From positions 124,001-188,000 of the forward strand of contig NZ_KE384072.1 in NCBI RefSeq assembly GCF_000423665.1: a DNA stretch of 64,000 bases, given 5' to 3'. Under the pieces are notes generated by a model that was not told the DNA's origin, ran no database searches, and was given only the letters and a program-made list of their open reading frames with translations. Of this stretch, positions 1-9,141 are shown one piece after another; within the stretch, counting starts at the first letter, position 1; each line of letters opens with the position of its first letter. The translations under genes were made by a program, and so were the position numbers. Source of the stretch: Solirubrobacter soli DSM 22325 (GTDB taxonomy: Bacteria > Actinomycetota > Thermoleophilia > Solirubrobacterales > Solirubrobacteraceae).

Positions 1-582
1 GCCCGCCGGCGCATGGAGGACGAGCTGCGCGAGGCGCACCGCGCCGCCGAGGAGCTCGCCACCACCGACGAGCTGACCGGCGTCCTGAACCGCCGTCACT
101 TCACCAAGCTCGCCGCCGAGGCCCTCGCCGCGGACGCCGAGGCCTGCGGCCTGCTGCTGATCGACGCCGACCACTTCAAGCGCATCAACGACGTCTACGG
201 CCACGTCATCGGCGACCACGTCCTGGTCGAGCTCGCCCGCCGGGTGCGCGGCGCCCTCGGCATCGCCGACGTCCTCGCCCGCTGGGGCGGCGAGGAGTTC
301 GCCGTGCTCGTCCACGGGGTGGACTCGGGCGATGCGCTCGCCCGCCGCGCCTACCAGCTGCTCGACGCCGTCGCCGTCACCCCGTTCGTCGTCCGCGACC
401 TCGAGCTCACCCTGACGATCTCGATCGGCGGCATCCACGCGAAGGCGGACCTCGCCACCCTCGACGCGCTGATCGAGCACGCCGACCGCCACCTCTACGC
501 CGCCAAGCGCGACGGTCGCAACCGCGCGTGGGTCCCGCACGACGCCGAGCCGGCGTTCACCACCCGCCTCGACCCTCGCTAG
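1..582 (+). CDS. Diguanylate cyclase (GGDEF), N-terminus cut by window edge
   Basis: GGDEF-domain protein that would make cyclic di-GMP from two GTP. Counted from the ATG at 13, the domain runs from about residue 20 (LTGVLNRRHF) to 178, with the active-site motif GGEEF at residues 92-96 and the GTP/metal-binding DADHFKRIND segment before it. The residues five before the motif read GIAD, not RxxD, so the usual product-inhibition I-site is absent. The reading frame stays open to base 1 and begins in a charged helix of the type that links an upstream sensor domain to GGDEF. The true start is therefore probably outside the window, and the ATG at 13 is only the first start visible. Confidence 0.9.
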   Translation, partial: ARRRMEDELREAHRAAEELATTDELTGVLNRRHFTKLAAEALAADAEACGLLLIDADHFKRINDVYGHVIGDHVLVELARRVRGALGIADVLARWGGEEFAVLVHGVDSGDALARRAYQLLDAVAVTPFVVRDLELTLTISIGGIHAKADLATLDALIEHADRHLYAAKRDGRNRAWVPHDAEPAFTTRLDPR

Positions 583-592
583 GGTCTCCGGG
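580..592 (+). promoter_or_regulatory. Leaderless-type -10 box of the glutathione peroxidase gene
   Basis: TAGGGT at 580-585 followed by 7 nt and the ATG at 593. This is the TANNNT spacing expected when transcription starts at or next to the start codon. No Shine-Dalgarno sequence is visible. The box overlaps the stop codon of the preceding GGDEF gene. Confidence 0.5.
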
Positions 593-1081
593 ATGATCCC
601 GGTCTCGGAACTGTTTGCCGATCTCAACGCACTTGACGGCAGCCCGCTGGACGCCGACCGGCTCGCGGGACGCACGGTCCTGGTGGTCAACGTCGCCTCG
701 CGCTGCGGCCTGACGCCGCAATACGAAGGCCTCGAGCGCCTCCAGCAGCGATTCGGCGGCGAGCGCTTCACCGTGCTCGGCGTGCCGTGCAACCAGTTCG
801 GCGGGCAGGAGCCGGGCACGTCGGAGGAGATCGCCACTTTCTGCTCGGTGACCTATGGGACGACGTTCCCGATGACCGAGAAGCTCGAGGTCAACGGCGA
901 CGGCCGCCATCCGCTCTACGCGCGCCTGACACAGACCCCGGACGCCGACGGCCAGGCCGGCGACATCCAGTGGAACTTCGAGAAGTTCCTGGTCGGCGCC
1001 GACGGCGAGGTGCTCGCGCGCTTCCGCCCGCAGGTCACGCCCGAGGACGAGCGCGTCATCGAGGCCATCGAAGGGGCCTGA
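593..1081 (+). CDS. Glutathione peroxidase family thiol peroxidase
   Basis: Full-length 162-residue glutathione peroxidase-fold protein that reduces hydroperoxides. The peroxidatic residue is a normal cysteine (Cys38, in ASRCGLTPQY) where animal enzymes carry selenocysteine. The catalytic Gln (NQFGGQEPG) and Trp (WNFEKF) are present, completing the tetrad with the Asn of the WNF motif. Bacterial enzymes of this type commonly use thioredoxin rather than glutathione, and actinobacteria usually lack glutathione, so the physiological donor is probably thioredoxin or mycothiol (inference). It is read alone, from a leaderless-type promoter 11 bases after the GGDEF stop. Confidence 0.93.
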   Translation: MIPVSELFADLNALDGSPLDADRLAGRTVLVVNVASRCGLTPQYEGLERLQQRFGGERFTVLGVPCNQFGGQEPGTSEEIATFCSVTYGTTFPMTEKLEVNGDGRHPLYARLTQTPDADGQAGDIQWNFEKFLVGADGEVLARFRPQVTPEDERVIEAIEGA

Positions 1082-1129
1082 CCGGGGGTTCCCCCCGGAG
1101 GAGGTGGGCCGGCCGGCGTCTTTGTCGGC

Positions 1130-1675
1130 ATGAAACGGCTCGTACTCACCCTGACCACCGCGGTCGTCGCCGCCGGCGCGATGACCGCCAGCGCCAACGC
1201 CGACATCGCTCCTGGCGTCTACCGGATCTCGCCCGGCCACGCGACGAGCAAGGCCGTCGAGGCGCAGAACTTCGGCACCTCGAGCACGACCAAGATCGTC
1301 CAGAACCCGTTCAACGGGAACCTCAACCAGCGCTGGCGGATCAAGAAGACCGGCCAGGTCAGCTCCGGCGGCGCGTCGTTCTACAGCCTCTCGCCCGAGC
1401 ATGCGCCCAACCTGTGCCTCGACGTCCCGAACGCCAGCACCAGCGCGGGCGTGCGGGTCAACCTGCAGAGCTGCAACGCGTTCCGCGTGAGCCAGCGCTG
1501 GCACATCTTCGTGCGCGATCCCGGCCTCTTCCAGATCACCAACCGCAACAGCAGCATGGGGCTGCAGGTGTCCGGCGGGTCGCTGAGCAACAACGCTCAG
1601 CTGATCCAGGGCACGGGCATCGAGAACCCGCTCTCGAAGTTCAAGCAGTTCAAGATGACCAAGCTGGCTAACTAG
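1130..1675 (+). CDS. Secreted ricin-type beta-trefoil lectin protein
   Basis: A 181-residue exported protein. Residues 1-24 form a Sec signal peptide (MKRL, hydrophobic core, cleavage near ANA-D). The remainder looks like a single beta-trefoil lectin (RICIN) domain: two QxW repeats are visible (NQRWRIKK and SQRWHIFV), with NLCLDV and MGLQV positions typical of carbohydrate-binding subdomains. No catalytic domain is attached, so it is probably a stand-alone sugar-binding extracellular protein; its ligand cannot be told from sequence. The gene ends in an 8-base tail-to-tail overlap with the regulator on the other strand. Confidence 0.75.
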   Translation: MKRLVLTLTTAVVAAGAMTASANADIAPGVYRISPGHATSKAVEAQNFGTSSTTKIVQNPFNGNLNQRWRIKKTGQVSSGGASFYSLSPEHAPNLCLDVPNASTSAGVRVNLQSCNAFRVSQRWHIFVRDPGLFQITNRNSSMGLQVSGGSLSNNAQLIQGTGIENPLSKFKQFKMTKLAN

Positions 1676-3164
1676 CCCAGCGGCGTTCGACGGCGCGCAG
1701 GCGCGCGAGGGCGACCGGCGCGCGCGGGTCGTCGGGCGGGGCTTCGCGGAGGAAGTCGCGCAAGGCGGCGACGTCGTCGCGCCCGCTCTCGGTCTCCAGC
1801 CAGCCCCACAGGGTGTCCTGGCCGCCGAGCAGCGCGGCGCGGCGCAGCGCGCCTTCGAGCTCCTCGCGGGCCTGGACGAGCCGCGGGACCTCGGACTCGA
1901 CCAGCAGCGGCGCCCGGTAGGCGCGCAGGGCGTCGCGGACGTCGCCGGCCAGCACGAGCCGCTCGACCTCGAGGAAGTCCGCACTGACGTCGGCGAGCAG
2001 CTTGTAGGGCTGGGAGGCGAGGACCGCGCCGAGCGCGCGGCGCAGCTTGGAGACCTGGGCGCGCATCGAGACCGGGTTGCCGCCGTCGCCGTAGAGCTCG
2101 AACGTGAGCTGCTCGCCAGTCAGGCCCTCCGGGTGCAGGGCGAGCAGGGCGAGGATCTCCCCCTGGCGCTCGCCGAGCTTGATCGTGCGCCCGAAGCCGA
2201 CGCGGGCGGTAAGGCCTTGGCGGCCGAGCAGCTCGAGCCGCAGCGTCGCGCGGCTTGGCTTGTGCGCCCGCCCGGTGACGCCCCACAGCAGGTGGCCGCC
2301 GTCCTCCAACGGCTCCGCGAGCGCTTGGCGGCCGTCAGGCAGGGTGATGGCCCCGCCGCCGTCCGGCAGCCGGACCGCGCCGCTCACCCACCCGGCGGGG
2401 TTGGCGATCAGCACCCGCCCGTCGCGCCCGACCATCGCCGAGCGGTGCCGCCCGAGCCGCGCCGTGCGCTCCAGGTACGCGGTGCGCATGCGGTCCTCGT
2501 CGGCCGCGCGCTGGAAGCGCAGCGCGTCCTCCGCCATCCCCGCCGCCGCGCTCACCAGGCCGAGGGAATGCGGGTGGGCGGTGCGCAGCGGCCCGCTGAT
2601 GTCGACCACGCCCAGCAGCGCGCCGGTGACGGGATCGTGGATCGGCGCCGCCGAGCACCACCAGGCGTGCTGCTCGGCCAGGAAGTGCTCGGCGCTGAAG
2701 ATCTGCACGGCGTGATCGATCGCGAGCGCGGTGCCGATCGCGTTCGTGCCCGCGCTCTCCTCGGTCCAGAACATCCCTTCGCTGAACTCGATCCGCTCGA
2801 CCGCGTCGTGCTTGACCCGCGGATGGCCTTCGAGCCAGAGGATCCGGCCTTCGGCGTCGCAGACGACCATCACGTGCTGGGCGTCGTCGGCCAGCGGCCC
2901 CAGGCAGCGGCGCAAGACCGTCATCACGTCGGCGATCGGGGTGTCCATCCGCGCCTGTATCAGCGCGGCCTCGTCGAGCGCGCGGTTCGGCCGCAGACGC
3001 TCCCGGTCGAGCCCGGCGAGCTGCATCCGCGCCCACGACTGCTCGATCACCGATCGCGGCTTGAGGGTGCTGCGAGCGCCCTCCCACACGCGCCGCAGGC
3101 TCCGGGCGTGCTCCCGGACATCCGTCCCGGCCTCGATGGCGATGAAGGGGTCGCGCGTCTGCAT
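1668..3164 (-). CDS. AcoR-type GAF regulator of the acetoin operon with winged-helix output
   Basis: A 498-residue regulator read divergently from the acetoin operon. The N-terminus (VIEQSWARMQLAGLDRERL) and the following GAF-like sensor, about residues 60-200, match AcoR/acetoin-activator proteins. Classical AcoR continues into a sigma-54 AAA+ domain and Fis helix; here there is no Walker motif. Residues about 310-395 instead form an OmpR/SARP-like winged helix (GEILALLALHPEGLTGEQLTFELYG, then SMRAQVSKLRRALG region), followed by a helical tail. Such AcoR-like proteins fit organisms without sigma-54. ATG at 3164 is preferred; a TTG at 3206 in the same frame would add 14 non-conserved residues. 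Likely inducer acetoin or butanediol (inference from position). Confidence 0.8.
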   Translation of the reverse strand: MQTRDPFIAIEAGTDVREHARSLRRVWEGARSTLKPRSVIEQSWARMQLAGLDRERLRPNRALDEAALIQARMDTPIADVMTVLRRCLGPLADDAQHVMVVCDAEGRILWLEGHPRVKHDAVERIEFSEGMFWTEESAGTNAIGTALAIDHAVQIFSAEHFLAEQHAWWCSAAPIHDPVTGALLGVVDISGPLRTAHPHSLGLVSAAAGMAEDALRFQRAADEDRMRTAYLERTARLGRHRSAMVGRDGRVLIANPAGWVSGAVRLPDGGGAITLPDGRQALAEPLEDGGHLLWGVTGRAHKPSRATLRLELLGRQGLTARVGFGRTIKLGERQGEILALLALHPEGLTGEQLTFELYGDGGNPVSMRAQVSKLRRALGAVLASQPYKLLADVSADFLEVERLVLAGDVRDALRAYRAPLLVESEVPRLVQAREELEGALRRAALLGGQDTLWGWLETESGRDDVAALRDFLREAPPDDPRAPVALARLRAVERRWAS

Positions 3165-3217
3165 TGACCCATCTGGCAGCGTACGGACCGGGCAACGGGG
3201 TCGCAACCTCGCCGGAT

Positions 3218-3232
3218 TAGGCTGCTGACACC
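3218..3232 (+). promoter_or_regulatory. Candidate -10 box of the acetoin operon
   Basis: TAGGCT at 3218-3223 lies 9 nt before the GTG start of acoX, in the 68-base gap between the divergent regulator and the operon. It would give a leaderless or near-leaderless transcript. I find no convincing -35 or palindromic operator in the gap. Confidence 0.35.
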
Positions 3233-4177
3233 GTGGTCTCTGTCGGCGTGATCGCCAACCCCGCCTCCGGGAGGGACATCCGGCGCCTCGTGGCGGGTGC
3301 GTCGGTGTTCGGCAACGCCGACAAGGCCGGCATGGTCTACCGGCTGCTCGCCGGGCTTGGCGCGACCGGGGTCGACCGGGTCCTCATGATGCCCGCGACC
3401 GACGGCTTGTCGACGACCTTGCGCCGGCATCTGCACAACGCCCGCAACGGACTCCCGGTCCTCCAGGAACTCGACATGGTGCTCGACGGCTCGGCCCAGG
3501 ACTCGCTCGATGCCGTGCACGCGATGCGCGAGCGCGGCGTGCGCGCGATCGTCGTCCTCGGCGGCGACGGCACCCACCGGGTCGTCGCCAAGGCGTGCGG
3601 CGAGGTCCCGCTCTGCGCGATCTCGACCGGCACGAACAACGCGTTCCCGGAGCTGCGCGAGACGACCGTGGCGGGGATGGCGGTCGGCGCGGTCGCGACC
3701 GAGCGCGCCGGCGTCCTGCGGCGCGAGAGCGCGCTGGCGGTGGACGGCGACCTCGCTCTGGTCGACGTGGCCGTCTCCCGCGAGCGGTTCATCGGCGCCC
3801 GCGCGCTCTGGCGCCCCGAGGACGTGAGCGAGCTGTTCGTCACGTTCGCGAACCCGGCGGCGGTCGGGCTGTCGGCGATCGCGGGTGCGCTGGAGCCGCT
3901 CCCGCGCGGCGGCGCGCGCGGGCTCCACGTGCGGCTCGGTCCCGGGAGGACCGTCACGGTTCCCCTCGCCCCCGGGCTGGTGGCGCCGGTCGAGGTGGCG
4001 TCGCATCGCGTGATCGAGCGGGGCGAGGAGATCCCGTTGGCGCCGGGCATGGGGACGATCGCGCTCGACGGCGAGCGCGAGCTCGAGCGCCGCGGCCAAT
4101 CCACCTCCGTCCGTCTGATCGACGGCCCGCTGACCATCGACATCGACGCAACCCTCGCGCAACTCCCCCGGGCGTAA
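3233..4177 (+). CDS. acoX: AcoX-type ATP-NAD kinase family protein of acetoin catabolism
   Basis: A 314-residue protein of the NAD-kinase-like fold. The N-terminus GVIANPASGRDIRRLV and the GGDGTHRVV motif (about residues 105-113) are the diacylglycerol/NAD kinase nucleotide-binding signatures, and STGTNNAFPE follows, as in AcoX proteins of acetoin gene clusters. Its exact reaction in acetoin breakdown is not established in the family. Starts at a GTG, since the conserved strand begins immediately after it. First gene of acoX-acoA-acoB-acoC-SDR-butanediol dehydrogenase, 35 bases before acoA. Confidence 0.85.
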   Translation: MVSVGVIANPASGRDIRRLVAGASVFGNADKAGMVYRLLAGLGATGVDRVLMMPATDGLSTTLRRHLHNARNGLPVLQELDMVLDGSAQDSLDAVHAMRERGVRAIVVLGGDGTHRVVAKACGEVPLCAISTGTNNAFPELRETTVAGMAVGAVATERAGVLRRESALAVDGDLALVDVAVSRERFIGARALWRPEDVSELFVTFANPAAVGLSAIAGALEPLPRGGARGLHVRLGPGRTVTVPLAPGLVAPVEVASHRVIERGEEIPLAPGMGTIALDGERELERRGQSTSVRLIDGPLTIDIDATLAQLPRA

Positions 4178-4212
4178 CTTCTGACTCGCCTACAAGCGAG
4201 CGAGGAGAGAGC

Positions 4213-5205
4213 ATGTCGGCAGTAGCCCCGCCCACGGCGGACCTGACCAAGGAGCAACTGCTCGAGGCCTATCGCGTGATGCGCACCATCCGCGAGTTCG
4301 AGGAGCGTCTGCACCGCGAGTTCGCGACGGGCGAGATCCCCGGGTTCGTGCATCTCTACGCGGGCGAGGAGGCGATCGCCGCGGGTGTCATCGGCCATCT
4401 GCGGTCGACCGACTACGTCGCCAGCACCCACCGCGGTCACGGCCATGCGATCGCCAAGGGCTGCGACGTGAAGGGCATGATGGCCGAGATCTACGGCAAG
4501 AAGACCGGGATCTGCCACGGCAAGGGCGGCTCGATGCACATCGCCGACCTCGATCTGGGCATGCTCGGCGCCAACGGCATCGTGGGCGGCGGGCCGCCGC
4601 TGGTCTGCGGCGTCGGGCTCACGGCGAAGGTCAAGCAGACCGACCAGGTCGCGATCTCCTTCACCGGCGACGGCGGCTCCAACCAGGGCACGTTCCTGGA
4701 GGCGCTGAACCTGGCTTCGGCCTGGCATCTCCCGACGATCTTCGTGGTCGAGAACAACGGGTACGCCGAGGCGACCTCGAGCGCGTTCCACCAGGCCGGC
4801 GTGGACGTCGCCAAGCGCGCCGACGGGTTCGGCATGCCGGGCGTCGTCGTCGACGGCTTCGACTTCTTCGCCGTCCGCGAGGTCGCCGGCGAGGCGATCG
4901 CCCGCGCCCGCGCGGGAGGTGGCCCAACATTGATCGAATGTAAAGTCGGACGCTACTACGGGCATTTCGAGGGCGACCAGCAGACCTACCGCGGCACGAA
5001 CGAGGTCGAGGACCTGCGCCGCGACCGCGACTGCCTGGCCGCGTTCTCGCGGCGCGTGACCGAGGCGGGGCTGATCGAGGCGGCCGATCTCGAGGCGATC
5101 GACTCAACCGTCGCGACGCTGATCGAGGAGTCGGTGGCGGAGGCCAAGGCGGCGCCCGACCCGACGCCCGCCGACGTGCTCACCGACGTCTACGTCTCGT
5201 ACTAG
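4213..5205 (+). CDS. acoA: Acetoin dehydrogenase complex E1 component, alpha subunit
   Basis: Thiamine-diphosphate-dependent E1 alpha subunit, 330 residues, which with the beta subunit cleaves acetoin to acetaldehyde and an acetyl group passed to lipoyl-E2. The ThDP motif is clear: GDGGSN followed about 25 residues later by ENN (FTGDGGSNQGTF to FVVENNGY). GHGHAIAKGCDVKGMMAE and CHGKGGSMHI are typical of acetoin/pyruvate E1 alpha chains. The ATG at 4213 is preceded by a good ribosome site (GAGGAGAG at 4202-4209), so the long open frame upstream is not used. Beta subunit follows after 12 bases. Confidence 0.93.
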   Translation: MSAVAPPTADLTKEQLLEAYRVMRTIREFEERLHREFATGEIPGFVHLYAGEEAIAAGVIGHLRSTDYVASTHRGHGHAIAKGCDVKGMMAEIYGKKTGICHGKGGSMHIADLDLGMLGANGIVGGGPPLVCGVGLTAKVKQTDQVAISFTGDGGSNQGTFLEALNLASAWHLPTIFVVENNGYAEATSSAFHQAGVDVAKRADGFGMPGVVVDGFDFFAVREVAGEAIARARAGGGPTLIECKVGRYYGHFEGDQQTYRGTNEVEDLRRDRDCLAAFSRRVTEAGLIEAADLEAIDSTVATLIEESVAEAKAAPDPTPADVLTDVYVSY

Positions 5206-5217
5206 GGGAGCTTGGAC

Positions 5218-6237
5218 ATGGCTCGCACCATCACGTTCCAGCAGGCCATCAACGAGGCTCTCGCGCAGGAGATGGGCCGCGACGAGACCGTCGTGGTCTT
5301 CGGCGAGGACGTCGTCGGCGGCTCCGGCGCGCCCGGCGAGGACGACGCCTGGGGCGGCGTGCTCGGCATCACCAAGGGCCTCTACGGCCAGTATCCGAAC
5401 CGCGTGCTCGACACGCCGATCTCCGAGTCGGCGTTCATCGGCGCCGCGGCCGGCGCGGCGGCGAGTGGCCTGCGTCCCGTCGCCGAGCTGATGTTCGTCG
5501 ACTTCATGGGCGTCTGCCTGGACCAGATCTTCAACCAGGCGGCCAAGTTCCGGTACATGTTCGGCGGCAAGGCGGTCACGCCGCTGGTGATCCGGACGAT
5601 GTACGGCGCGGGCATCCGCGCGGCCTCGCAGCACTCGCAGGCGCTGTACCCGATCTTCACCCACCTCCCGGGTCTGAAGGTCGTCGTACCGTCGACGCCC
5701 TACGACGCCAAGGGGCTCTTGACGCAGGCGATCCGCGACGACGACCCGGTCATCTTCCTCGAGCACAAGGTGCTCTACACGCTCGAGGGCGAGGTGCCGG
5801 AAGAGGCCTACGCGATCCCGTTCGGCGAGGCCGAGATCGTGCGCGAGGGCTCCGATGTGACGGTGGTCGCGCTCGGTCGCATGGTGCACCTGGTCAAGCA
5901 GGCCGCTGAGGCGCTGAGCGCCGAGGGCATCGAGTGCGAGATCGTCGACCCGCGGACCACGTCGCCGCTGGACGAGGACACGATCCTCGAGAGCGTCGAG
6001 AACACCGGGCGGCTCGTCGTCGTCGACGAGGCCAACCCGCGTTGCGGGTTCGCCGCGGACATCATCTCGATCGTCACGCAGAAGGCGTTCGGCGACCTGA
6101 AGGCCGCGCCGCGCGCGGTCACCCCGCCGCACACGCCGGTGCCGTTCTCGCCTGTTCTGGAGGACGCCTACGTGCCCACGCCCGACGTGATCGCCGAGGC
6201 GATCAAGGCCACCACCGGCTCCCCCGCGCCCGCATGA
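5218..6237 (+). CDS. acoB: Acetoin dehydrogenase complex E1 component, beta subunit
   Basis: A 339-residue transketolase-like E1 beta subunit (MARTITFQQAINEALAQEM, FGEDVVGG, then the C-terminal transketolase domain with VVDEANPRCGFAADI). It pairs with acoA to form the alpha2beta2 decarboxylase/dehydrogenase. Start chosen at ATG 5218 because GGGGAG at 5205-5210 lies 7 bases upstream; a TTG at 5212 in frame is too close to that site. The stop overlaps the start of acoC in an ATGA, implying translational coupling and stoichiometric production. Confidence 0.93.
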   Translation: MARTITFQQAINEALAQEMGRDETVVVFGEDVVGGSGAPGEDDAWGGVLGITKGLYGQYPNRVLDTPISESAFIGAAAGAAASGLRPVAELMFVDFMGVCLDQIFNQAAKFRYMFGGKAVTPLVIRTMYGAGIRAASQHSQALYPIFTHLPGLKVVVPSTPYDAKGLLTQAIRDDDPVIFLEHKVLYTLEGEVPEEAYAIPFGEAEIVREGSDVTVVALGRMVHLVKQAAEALSAEGIECEIVDPRTTSPLDEDTILESVENTGRLVVVDEANPRCGFAADIISIVTQKAFGDLKAAPRAVTPPHTPVPFSPVLEDAYVPTPDVIAEAIKATTGSPAPA

Positions 6238-7316
6238 TCGAGAAGCTGGGCATGCCCAAGTGGGGCCTGTCGATGACCGAGGGACGGCTCATCGACTGGC
6301 TCGTCGAGGAGGGCGCGGAGATCGCGGTCGGCGACGAGGTGGCCGAGGTCGAGACCGAGAAGATCAACGGCGTCGTCGAGGCGCCGGTGGCGGGGGTGCT
6401 GCGCCGGCGGGTCGGCGCGACCGGGACCGTGATCCCGGTCGGCGGGCTCTTGGGGGTCATCGCGGACGCGTCGGTCTCCGATGCGGAGATCGACGCGTTC
6501 GTGGCCGACTTCGAGGCGTCGTTCGTGCCGGGCGAGTCCGACGAGGACGCAGCGCCCGAGCCGGCGCGGGCCGGGGACCTCCGGTACCTGTTGCAGGGCG
6601 AGGGCGGCGAGCCGCTGGTGCTGCTGCACGGGTTCGGCGGCGATCTCGACAACTGGCTGTTCAACGCGCCCGCGCTGTCGGGCGAGCGGGCCGTCTACGC
6701 GCTCGACCTGCCGGGGCATGGCGGGTCGGTCAAGGAGGCCCGCGATCTCGTCGGCGCGCTGCGCGAGTTCCTCGACTCGCAGGGCTTGGATCGCGTGCAC
6801 CTCGCCGGGCATTCGATGGGCGGGTTGGTGGCGGGCGAGTTCGCGGCGTCTTCGCCGGACCGCGTGTTGTCGCTGACGCTGATCGCGCCCGCCGGCCTGG
6901 GTGACGAGATCAACGCGTCGTACATCGACGGGTTCGTGGCCGCGGCCGGCCGCAAGGAGCTCAAGCCGGTGCTGCAGCAACTCTTCGCCGACCCGTCGCT
7001 GGTCACCCGGTCGATGGTCGACGACGTGTTGAAGTACAAGCGGCTCGACGGCGTGCAGGGTGCGCTGGAAGGGCTGCGCGACCAGCTGTTCGCCGGCGGG
7101 TCGCAGGCGCGGTCGCTCGACCTCGACGCCTACCCCGGACCGGTGTTGGTGGTCTGGGGCGCCGACGACGCGATCATCCCGGCCGCCCACGCCGAGCACG
7201 CGCCGTCGCGGGCCGACGTGCACGTGCTGGACGGGGTCGGCCACTCGCCGCACATGGAGTCGGCCGGAGAGGTGAACCGACTGGTCGAGGGGTTCCTGAC
7301 GGGGGTGCGGACGTGA
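6234..7316 (+). CDS. acoC: Acetoin dehydrogenase E2: lipoyl domain fused to alpha/beta hydrolase
   Basis: A 360-residue dihydrolipoamide acetyltransferase of the acetoin type. Residues 1-77 are a biotinyl/lipoyl domain with the lipoylated lysine in ETEKING. A short acidic linker follows, then from about residue 115 an alpha/beta-hydrolase domain with nucleophile elbow GHSMGG, acid in WGADD and histidine in GVGHSPHME. This architecture, hydrolase in place of the usual catalytic E2 core, is characteristic of AcoC. No peripheral-subunit (E3) binding domain is visible, and no E3 dihydrolipoamide dehydrogenase gene occurs in the operon, so E3 must come from elsewhere. ATGA overlap with acoB and GTGA overlap with the next gene. 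Confidence 0.93.
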   Translation: MIEKLGMPKWGLSMTEGRLIDWLVEEGAEIAVGDEVAEVETEKINGVVEAPVAGVLRRRVGATGTVIPVGGLLGVIADASVSDAEIDAFVADFEASFVPGESDEDAAPEPARAGDLRYLLQGEGGEPLVLLHGFGGDLDNWLFNAPALSGERAVYALDLPGHGGSVKEARDLVGALREFLDSQGLDRVHLAGHSMGGLVAGEFAASSPDRVLSLTLIAPAGLGDEINASYIDGFVAAAGRKELKPVLQQLFADPSLVTRSMVDDVLKYKRLDGVQGALEGLRDQLFAGGSQARSLDLDAYPGPVLVVWGADDAIIPAAHAEHAPSRADVHVLDGVGHSPHMESAGEVNRLVEGFLTGVRT

Positions 7317-8071
7317 GCGTCGTCGTGGTGACGGGCGGTGCGCGCGGGATCGGCCGCGGCATCGCCCTGCGGTTGTCCGATGACGGCCACGACGTCGCGG
7401 TCGCCGATCTCCCGTCGATGCGTCCCGAGACCGATGCCGTCGCCGCGGAGGTCTCGGGTCTCGCTCTGGACGTCGACGTGAGCGATCCCGCCCAGGTCGA
7501 CGAGATGATCGGCGCCGTCGTGGAACGTTTCGGCCGTCTGGACGTGATGGTGGCCAACGCCGGGATCGCCCAGGTCGCGCCGCTGCTCGACGTCACGCCG
7601 GAGGACTTCGACCGGCTGATGGCGGTCAACCTGCGCGGCGTCTTCCTCTGCTACACGGCCGCCGCGCGGCAGATGATCGCCCAGGGCGGCGGCGGGAAGA
7701 TCATCGGCGCGGCGTCGATCGCCGCCCACAAGGGGTTCGGCATGCTCGGGCACTACAGCGCCTCGAAGTTCGCCGTGCGCGGGCTGACCCAGGCGGCGGC
7801 GCAGGAGTGGGCGCAGCACGGGATCACCGTCAACGCCTACTGCCCGGGCATCGTCGGGACCGCGATGTGGGAGCTGATCGATGAGAAGCTGGCGGAGCAC
7901 ATGGGCCTGCAGAAGGGCGAGGCGCTCGCGCAATTCTCCGAGCTGATCACGTTGGGCCGGGTCGAGACGCCGGACGACGTGGCGTCCTTCGTCTCGTACC
8001 TGGCGTCGCCCGACTCCGACTACATGACCGGGCAGTCCGTGATGATCGACGGAGGGGTGTTGTTCGCATGA
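7313..8071 (+). CDS. Acetoin/diacetyl reductase (SDR family)
   Basis: A 252-residue classical short-chain dehydrogenase. NAD(P) motif TGGARGIG near the N-terminus, NAG at ANAGIAQ, and the catalytic triad Ser135, Tyr148, Lys152 (HYSASKFAV). The C-terminal half ([21 protein letters not shown]) closely resembles BudC/ButA diacetyl and acetoin reductases that interconvert diacetyl, acetoin and 2,3-butanediol. The location between acoC and a zinc butanediol dehydrogenase supports that role. GTG start overlaps the acoC stop (GTGA); its own stop overlaps the next ATG. Stereospecificity cannot be told from sequence. Confidence 0.88.
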   Translation: MSVVVVTGGARGIGRGIALRLSDDGHDVAVADLPSMRPETDAVAAEVSGLALDVDVSDPAQVDEMIGAVVERFGRLDVMVANAGIAQVAPLLDVTPEDFDRLMAVNLRGVFLCYTAAARQMIAQGGGGKIIGAASIAAHKGFGMLGHYSASKFAVRGLTQAAAQEWAQHGITVNAYCPGIVGTAMWELIDEKLAEHMGLQKGEALAQFSELITLGRVETPDDVASFVSYLASPDSDYMTGQSVMIDGGVLFA

Positions 8072-9135
8072 AGGCCGCCGTGTTCCATGGCCCGCGCGAC
8101 ATCCGGCTCGAGGACGTCCCGGAGCCGGACGTCCGGCCGGGGAGCGTCAAGGTCAAGGTCGACTGGTGCGGGATCTGCGGGACCGACCTGCACGAGTACC
8201 TCGCCGGCCCGATCTTCATCCCGCCCCCGGGCTCCCCCCACCCGATCACGGGTGAGACGCTGCCGCTGACGCTGGGCCACGAGTTCGCGGGCTCGGTCGT
8301 CGACGTGGGCGACGGGGTCGAGGGCGTGTCGGAAGGCGACGCGGTCGCGATCGAGCCGGTCTTCCGCTGCGGCGAATGTCCCGCGTGTCTGCGGGGCGCG
8401 CCCAACCTGTGCGAGAAGCTCGGCTTCTACGGGCTGATGGGCGGCGGTGGCGGCATGTCCGAGTACGCCGTCATGCCCGCCTACATGATCCACGCGTTGC
8501 CCGACGGGCTGAGCTCCGAGCAGGGCGCGCTGGTCGAGCCGATCGCGGTCGGCCTGCGCGCGGTGCGCCGTGCCGGCTTCCAAGCGGGGCAGAGCGCGGT
8601 CGTGTTCGGCGGCGGCCCGATCGGCGCGGTCACCGTCCAGTGCCTGAAGGCGCTGGGCGCGGGCCAGATCATCGTCGCCGAGGTCGCCGAGGCCCGCAAG
8701 CGCAAGGCGCTGGAGATCGGCGCCGACCACGTCATCGATCCGTCGCAGGAGGACGTCGTCGCCCGCGTGCGCGAGCTCACGGGCGGCGAGGGCGCCGAGC
8801 ACTCCTTCGACGCCGCCGGCATCCAGGCGACCCTCACCGCCGCCCTGGGCGCCACCCGCAAGGGCGGCGCGCTGACGATCATCTCGATCTGGGAAGGCCC
8901 GGTGCAGCTCAACCCCAACGACATCGTGCTCGCCGAGCTCGACGTCCGCGGAACGATCTGTTACACGCCGGAGGACTTCTCCGACACGATCACGATGCTC
9001 CGCGACGGCACGATCTCGACCGAGGGCATCATCACCGAGCGCATCGAGCTCGACGACGTCGTCACCGGCGGCTTCGACGAGCTCGTCGAACACAAGGACC
9101 GCCACGTGAAGATCCTCGTGCGCTCACCCGCCTGA
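8068..9135 (+). CDS. 2,3-Butanediol dehydrogenase (zinc-dependent MDR family)
   Basis: A 355-residue medium-chain alcohol dehydrogenase. The catalytic zinc site is seen at [11 protein letters not shown] and GHEFAG, the structural zinc cysteines in [15 protein letters not shown], and the NAD-binding Rossmann glycines at [10 protein letters not shown]. The insertion [13 protein letters not shown] between the zinc ligands is a mark of (R,R)-butanediol dehydrogenases. It would oxidise 2,3-butanediol to acetoin, feeding the Aco complex encoded upstream. Last gene of the operon; its stop is 6 bases from the converging azoreductase, without a recognisable terminator hairpin. Confidence 0.9.
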   Translation: MKAAVFHGPRDIRLEDVPEPDVRPGSVKVKVDWCGICGTDLHEYLAGPIFIPPPGSPHPITGETLPLTLGHEFAGSVVDVGDGVEGVSEGDAVAIEPVFRCGECPACLRGAPNLCEKLGFYGLMGGGGGMSEYAVMPAYMIHALPDGLSSEQGALVEPIAVGLRAVRRAGFQAGQSAVVFGGGPIGAVTVQCLKALGAGQIIVAEVAEARKRKALEIGADHVIDPSQEDVVARVRELTGGEGAEHSFDAAGIQATLTAALGATRKGGALTIISIWEGPVQLNPNDIVLAELDVRGTICYTPEDFSDTITMLRDGTISTEGIITERIELDDVVTGGFDELVEHKDRHVKILVRSPA

Positions 9136-9141
9136 CTCGCT

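Noticed and set aside
593-1081. Selenocysteine in the glutathione peroxidase
   Set aside because: The codon at the active site is TGC, a cysteine, not TGA.
557-1984. Long open frame on the minus strand opposite glutathione peroxidase and the lectin
   Set aside because: It is antisense to two well-supported genes, shows no domain, and is of arginine/alanine-rich composition that comes from high GC in non-coding frames.
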